54,568 nucleotides of DNA from Dongia deserti (GTDB lineage: Bacteria; Pseudomonadota; Alphaproteobacteria; Dongiales; Dongiaceae): the NCBI RefSeq assembly GCF_003574735.1, contig NZ_QORW01000029.1, forward strand, positions 1 to 54,568, written 5' to 3'. The notes under the pieces are model-generated. The model searched no databases and was not told where the DNA came from. It was given only the letters and a program-made list of their open reading frames with translations. Below, piece by piece: positions 51,116-54,568 of the stretch; the first letter of the stretch is position 1, and every line of letters begins with the position of its first letter. The translations under genes and the position numbers were made by a program.

Positions 51116-51420
51116 ACACCGCGAAGCAAACATGTCGCGAGCGCCGTACCCCGAACTGCACCTTTTAGTGAGCATTTTCAAAGTTTTGGCGGAGGCAACG
51201 GGATCTGATTTTCGATTGACTGCCGCCTAGGCACAGTGTCATATGGTCCGCGCAATCGAGTTTTGGCCTGCCTTGGCTATTCGTGCCGACGGTTCTCCCG
51301 ACGGTGCCTGATCAAGTCGCTACCCAAAAATCAGGTTGTTGCAAACGCCGTGCGGCAGTCGCGCGGCACGAGAAACGGCATGCATCGATATCGCATGCCT
51401 AGAGAGCCTAGGAGACGAGA
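51116..51420. other. Upstream region and long 5' leader of the cold-shock gene
   Basis: 305 bases between LysR and the cold-shock gene. It carries the promoter at 51216-51244 and a predicted untranslated leader of about 170 bases, as is usual for cold-shock mRNAs. No gene is visible. Confidence 0.6.
51216..51244 (+). promoter_or_regulatory. Sigma-70-type promoter of the cold-shock gene
   Basis: TTGACT (51216-51221) and TCATAT (51239-51244) are spaced by 17 bases, close to the bacterial consensus. Transcription would start near 51251, giving a ~170-base leader before the cold-shock ATG. Read by eye, not tested. Confidence 0.65.
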
Positions 51421-51624
51421 ATGGCTACTGGTACCGTGAAGTGGTTCAACGCGCAAAAGGGCTTCGGTTTCATCCAGCCGAGCGACGGTTCGCGTGATGT
51501 GTTCGTGCACGTAACCGCCGTTGAGCGCGCCGGCCTGCCCGGCCTCACGGAAGGTCAGAAGGTGAGCTTCGACGTCGTGAGCGAGCGCGGCAAGCAGGCC
51601 GCCGGCAACCTGAAGCTGGCCTAA
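51421..51624 (+). CDS. Cold-shock protein (CspA family)
   Basis: A 67-residue OB-fold RNA chaperone: [42 protein letters not shown]1 (KGFGFI) and RNP2 (VFVHV) are intact. It binds single-stranded RNA and melts structures after temperature downshift or in stationary phase. Full family length; GAGACGAGA ribosome site. Promoter and terminator flank it, so it is monocistronic. Confidence 0.96.
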   Translation: MATGTVKWFNAQKGFGFIQPSDGSRDVFVHVTAVERAGLPGLTEGQKVSFDVVSERGKQAAGNLKLA

Positions 51625-51654
51625 CTGCCACCCAAAGATCTTCGGATCGTGCGA

Positions 51655-51685
51655 AGCCCCGGCGGAAACGCCGGGGCTTTTGCTT
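51655..51685 (+). terminator. Intrinsic terminator of the cold-shock gene
   Basis: AGCCCCGGCG (51655-51664) and CGCCGGGGCT (51669-51678) pair perfectly over 10 bp around a GAAA tetraloop and are followed by TTTTGCTTTT. It is a textbook terminator 31 bases after the cold-shock stop. Confidence 0.93.
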
Positions 51686-51737
51686 TTGCGTGTTCGCGCA
51701 TCAGCCGTCCCGTTTGTCAGGGTCGGAGCGTGTTCTC

Positions 51738-52214
51738 TCACTCTGATTCAGTCTCATCCAGCCGTGCGCTGATGCGATCCAGCGTCCAATGCAGGTGCGC
51801 GATGTCGGCCTTTGACAATCCTTTCGTTACCTCGGCCTCAATTGCGCGCGCCCGAGGGATCACGGCTTCATAGATCTTCCGCCCGGCCTTGCTCAGCGTC
51901 AGCTGGATCAGGCGCTGATCCGTCGCGTGGGGCTCGCGCTCGATCAGGCCGCGCTTCAGGAGGTTGGCGACGGCGCGGCTTACCTTGGCCTTGTCCATGG
52001 CAGTGCGCTCGACGATCCCGTTGGAGGAGAGCGGCGCGAAGGCGCCGAGCACGGCGATGGCGCGCCATTCGGGAATCGAGATGCCGAATTCCTGTTGATA
52101 CTGCGCGGCGAACGCCCGGCTCACCCGGTTGGTCGTGACCGACAGCCGATAAGGCAGGAAGCTTTCCAGATCGAAGCCGGGGGATCGTTTCACTCGGAAG
52201 GCTTTCCTTGACAT
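51738..52214 (-). CDS. MarR-family repressor of the adjacent aromatic pathway
   Basis: About 158 residues. MarR winged-helix features: LSVTTNRVSRAFAAQYQQEFGISIPEWRAIAVLGAF, SNGIVERTAMDKAKVSRAVANLLKRGLIERE and the wing HATDQRLIQLTLSKAG. It is divergent from the dioxygenase gene. The ATG at 52214 (MSRKAFRVKRSPGFD) is chosen; an in-frame ATG at 52223 lies inside an 18-bp operator. No Shine-Dalgarno sequence is visible for either, so the message may be leaderless or nearly so. It most likely represses the homogentisate-type genes until an aromatic acid binds. Confidence 0.87.
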   Translation of the reverse strand: MSRKAFRVKRSPGFDLESFLPYRLSVTTNRVSRAFAAQYQQEFGISIPEWRAIAVLGAFAPLSSNGIVERTAMDKAKVSRAVANLLKRGLIEREPHATDQRLIQLTLSKAGRKIYEAVIPRARAIEAEVTKGLSKADIAHLHWTLDRISARLDETESE

Positions 52215-52232
52215 TCGTTTCATTTGAAACGA
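52215..52232. promoter_or_regulatory. MarR operator, perfect 18-nt palindrome
   Basis: TCGTTTCA-TT-TGAAACGA is an exact inverted repeat directly upstream of the MarR start and 46 bases upstream of the divergent dioxygenase start. It resembles known MarR sites containing TTTCA...TGAAA. It would block both promoters and also sits on the MarR translation start. Confidence 0.85.
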
Positions 52233-52277
52233 TCGTAATGGATCGAATTTCATCCGGCAAGCCGGAGGAGAGTCGCT

Positions 52278-53408
52278 TTGAAGACCTACATCTCGTTTCC
52301 CCGCGTCGAAGGCAATGCCTCGCGCCAGGCTCATGCGTCGCTGCCTACCGGCACCTACGAGCGGGAGCTGGGCAAGGAAGGGTTCTTCGGTCCCGCCACG
52401 CACATGTATCACCGCAACCCCCCGACCGGCTGGGTCGATTGGGAAGGGCCGCTAAAGCCCCGCGCCTTCGACCTCAACAAGATCGGAGGCGGTCACAGCT
52501 CGCCGTGGGATTCCGCGACGATTCTCTCCAACGCCAACGTGAAGCTGCGCTTCTGGCGGGTGCCGCAGCACATGGAAGCGCTCGCGCGCAACGGCGACGG
52601 CGACGAATTGCTGTTCGTGCATGAAGGCCGAGGCGAGCTCTACTGCGACTACGGCCACCTCGCGATCAAGGCGGGCGATTATGTGATGCTGCCCCGCGGC
52701 ACCATGTGGCGCATCGAGAGCGCCGCGCCGACGACCGCCCTTCTGATCGAGGCGACCAACGGCTCCTACCTGTTGCCCGAGAAGGGACTGGTCGGGCCGC
52801 ATGCCATCTTCGATCCAGCGATGCTGGATACGCCGAAGATCGACGATGCGTTCCTGAAGCAGCAGGGCCCCGGCACCTGGCGCGTGCAGATCAAGCGCGG
52901 TGGTGCCATCTCTACCGTCACCTTCCCCTACAATCCGCTCGATGCGGTGGGCTGGAAAGGCGACCTGGCGCCGGTGCGCATCAATGTCGCGGATATCCGG
53001 CCCCTGACGAGCCACCGCTATCACCTGCCGCCATCGGCGCACACCACCTTCGTCGGCAACCGCTTCGTGGTCTGCACCTTCTGCCCGCGGCCGTTCGAAT
53101 CCGCGGAGGATGCGCTGAAGGTGCCGTTCTTCCACAACAACGACGACTACGACGAGGTGCTGTTCTATCACGCCGGCGACTTCTTCAGCCGCGACAACAT
53201 CAAGCCGGGCATGATGACGTTCCATCCCTGCGGCTTCACCCACGGCCCGCATCCCAAGGCGCTGAAGAACGCGTTCAAGTCGGCCAAGCCCGCGACCGAC
53301 GAATATGCCGTGATGCTCGACGCGCGGGACGCGCTGCAAGTCGGCGACGCAGCGAGCGCAATCGAGTGGACCGGCTATGTCGACAGCTGGAAGGCACCCG
53401 GCGCATGA
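52278..53408 (+). CDS. Homogentisate 1,2-dioxygenase-like protein
   Basis: A 376-residue double-cupin protein. The amino domain includes FGPATHMYHRNPPTGWVDWEGPL and ELLFVHEGRGELYCDYGHLAIKAGDYVMLPRGTMWR. The carboxy domain carries the iron-ligand region PFFHNNDDYDEVLFYHAGDF (His, Glu) and TFHPCGFTHGPHP (His). Homogentisate dioxygenase opens the ring of homogentisate to maleylacetoacetate. Canonical bacterial HmgA is about 430-450 residues, so this is a shorter, divergent member that may use a related hydroquinone-type acid. The start is TTG at 52278 behind GGAGGAG. Its stop overlaps the next gene by four bases. Confidence 0.85.
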   Translation: MKTYISFPRVEGNASRQAHASLPTGTYERELGKEGFFGPATHMYHRNPPTGWVDWEGPLKPRAFDLNKIGGGHSSPWDSATILSNANVKLRFWRVPQHMEALARNGDGDELLFVHEGRGELYCDYGHLAIKAGDYVMLPRGTMWRIESAAPTTALLIEATNGSYLLPEKGLVGPHAIFDPAMLDTPKIDDAFLKQQGPGTWRVQIKRGGAISTVTFPYNPLDAVGWKGDLAPVRINVADIRPLTSHRYHLPPSAHTTFVGNRFVVCTFCPRPFESAEDALKVPFFHNNDDYDEVLFYHAGDFFSRDNIKPGMMTFHPCGFTHGPHPKALKNAFKSAKPATDEYAVMLDARDALQVGDAASAIEWTGYVDSWKAPGA

Positions 53409-54427
53409 AGCTCGCGACTTTGAAAATGAGCGGTCGCGACGGCAGGCTCCACCTGGTCAGCCGCGATCTGACACGCTGCGTGGCGGCACGGGACGCGACG
53501 ACCTTGCAGCAGGCGCTGGATTCCTGGGCGGTTTCGGCGCCCATGCTGGAGGAGGAAGCGCGCGGGCTCGAAGCCGGCGAGTGGTTAGGCGTCGAGGAGT
53601 TCGTGCCGGAGCAGTGTGCCGCGCCCCTACCCCGCGCCTATCAATGGGCTGACGGCTCGGCCTACGTGAACCACGTCGAGCTGGTGAGGAAGGCGCGCGG
53701 CGCGGAGATGCCCCCCAGCTTCTGGACCGATCCTCTCATGTACCAGGGTGGATCGGACTCGTTCCTCGGCCCGCGCGATCCGATCCAGATGGCAGACGAA
53801 GCGTGGGGCATCGATTTCGAGGCGGAGATCGCGGTCATCACCGACGACGTCCCGATGGGCGTCGGCGCCGATGAAGCCCGCAGCCACATCAAGCTGCTGA
53901 TGCTGGTCAATGACGTGTCGCTGCGCAACCTCATTCCGGGCGAACTTGCCAAGGGATTCGGTTTCTTCCAGTCCAAGCCGAGCAGCGCCTTCTCTCCGGT
54001 CGCCGTGACGCCGGACGAGTTGGGGGCGGCCTGGGGCGACGGCAAGGTCCATCTGCCGCTCATCACGCATCTCAATGGTCAGCCGTTCGGCCGGCCCAAT
54101 GCTGGCATCGACATGACGTTTGACTTCGGCCAGCTGATCGCCCACGCCGCGCGCACGCGCCCGCTTGCCGCCGGCACCATCGTCGGCTCCGGCACAATCT
54201 CCAACAAAGGCGCGGACGGGGGGCCGGGCCGCCCCGTGTCGGAAGGCGGCGCCGGCTATTCCTGCATCGCCGAGCAGCGCACGGTGGAGACGCTGCTGAC
54301 CGGCAGCCCCAAGACCCCGTTCATGAAGTTCGGCGACCGCGTGCGCATCGAGATGCTGGGCGCCAACAGCAACAGCCTGTTCGGCGCGATCGAGCAGGAG
54401 GTGGTGCGATACCAGCGGCAGTCGTAG
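53405..54427 (+). CDS. Fumarylacetoacetase-family hydrolase
   Basis: A 340-residue FAH-family enzyme. Metal-site motifs WGIDFEAEIAVITDDVPMG (Glu-x-Glu), LVNDVSLRNLIPGELAKGFGFFQSKPSSAFSP and GTISNKGADGGPG are present. FAH hydrolyses fumarylacetoacetate to fumarate and acetoacetate. It is coupled to the dioxygenase by an ATGA overlap; the in-frame sequence upstream of 53405 is shadow. No maleylacetoacetate isomerase is encoded nearby, so either it acts elsewhere in the genome or this hydrolase accepts the non-isomerised product. Confidence 0.88.
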   Translation: MKLATLKMSGRDGRLHLVSRDLTRCVAARDATTLQQALDSWAVSAPMLEEEARGLEAGEWLGVEEFVPEQCAAPLPRAYQWADGSAYVNHVELVRKARGAEMPPSFWTDPLMYQGGSDSFLGPRDPIQMADEAWGIDFEAEIAVITDDVPMGVGADEARSHIKLLMLVNDVSLRNLIPGELAKGFGFFQSKPSSAFSPVAVTPDELGAAWGDGKVHLPLITHLNGQPFGRPNAGIDMTFDFGQLIAHAARTRPLAAGTIVGSGTISNKGADGGPGRPVSEGGAGYSCIAEQRTVETLLTGSPKTPFMKFGDRVRIEMLGANSNSLFGAIEQEVVRYQRQS

Positions 54428-54465
54428 CTCAGCGCAGTCCTTGCGCGCCGAAACTCGTGATGGTG

Positions 54466-54568
54466 TGGACGGCCCCCGCGCGGCATCGATGTGCCAGAAT
54501 GAGGTCGTTGCAGATCTCATTGAAGGGAGCCGTCCATGGATAAGCTTATCCGCATTGGCATTGACACG
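54466..54568 (+). mobile_element. Left part of an IS110-family insertion sequence (truncated by window end)
   Basis: From about 54466 the sequence stops resembling the host operon. A 12-nt imperfect inverted repeat (54466-54477 and 54525-54536, one mismatch) flanks a 47-nt stretch directly before the transposase start. The exact left end is unknown and may be anywhere in 54428-54466. IS110 elements have no classical terminal repeats and use a bridge RNA encoded in a non-coding end; the inverted repeat may belong to such a structure. Confidence 0.6.
54536..54568 (+). CDS. IS110-family transposase, first 11 codons
   Basis: The frame begins MDKLIRIGIDT, the typical opening of IS110/IS1111-type DEDD transposases, in which the first catalytic Asp follows IGID. 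An AAGGGAG ribosome site lies upstream. Only 33 bases are in the window, so activity or completeness cannot be judged. Confidence 0.7.
   Translation, partial: MDKLIRIGIDT

Noticed and set aside
1-54568. CRISPR arrays, tRNA or rRNA genes
   Set aside because: No regularly spaced direct repeats, no cloverleaf or conserved rRNA segments were seen.

Overview
The window is GC-rich, densely packed bacterial DNA. A SUF iron-sulfur operon, Ohr/OhrR, a TctABC-TctDE tripartite tricarboxylate system, an IorAB-type molybdenum hydroxylase and many GntR/LysR/MarR-controlled catabolic cassettes all point to a metabolically versatile alphaproteobacterium (Hyphomicrobiales or Rhodospirillales-like). The exact genus cannot be fixed from the sequence alone. 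No rRNA, tRNA or CRISPR array was seen.

Layout. 1-1168: start of an agmatinase-like gene divergent from a LysR regulator. 1490-11369: a nine-gene leftward operon divergent from a GntR regulator. It holds a DUF1185/AA_synth protein, a fused alpha/beta hydrolase + flavin reductase + Nudix-like protein, a luciferase-like (LLM) monooxygenase, an aldehyde dehydrogenase, a NIPSNAP protein and a polyamine-type ABC importer. A perfect 16-nt palindrome sits in the shared promoter. The enzyme set resembles the Rut pyrimidine-ring-opening pathway in logic but lacks RutB and RutC; it is the strongest candidate here for an undescribed catabolic system. 11569-14704: a GFA-family protein, an NAD(P)-binding protein and NAD-dependent formate dehydrogenase. 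14882-21041: rrf2-sufBCDSUT with a dyad operator. 21329-26670: small housekeeping and unknown genes (alpha/beta hydrolase, DUF2277, fatty acid desaturase, GlcG/HbpS, thioesterase, methyltransferase).

26689-29810: a lipoprotein, response regulator and histidine kinase operon, followed by a structured 3' region ending in a strong leftward intrinsic terminator (possible small RNA). 29863-33458: a likely acquired glycan patch with an orphan ORF, two tandem RmlC-like cupins, a Gfo/Idh/MocA oxidoreductase and a glycosyltransferase broken by a one-base frameshift. 33475-38713: Kup potassium transporter, an FAD oxidoreductase, a DUF6130 protein and ohr/ohrR with two near-identical palindromic operators. 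38778-46589: a DMT exporter, the TctDE two-component pair with an associated substrate-binding protein, the divergent tctCBA transporter, and a DUF4112 protein. 46777-51115: cytochrome c and the molybdenum hydroxylase subunits, divergent from a LysR gene. 51216-51685: a cold-shock gene with promoter and terminator. 51738-54427: a MarR regulator divergent from a homogentisate-dioxygenase-like and a fumarylacetoacetase-like gene. 54466-end: the beginning of an IS110-family insertion sequence cut by the window edge.

Most operons show ATGA or similar stop/start overlaps, and these were used together with Shine-Dalgarno sequences to choose starts. Function calls rest on motifs read by eye; no database search was possible.
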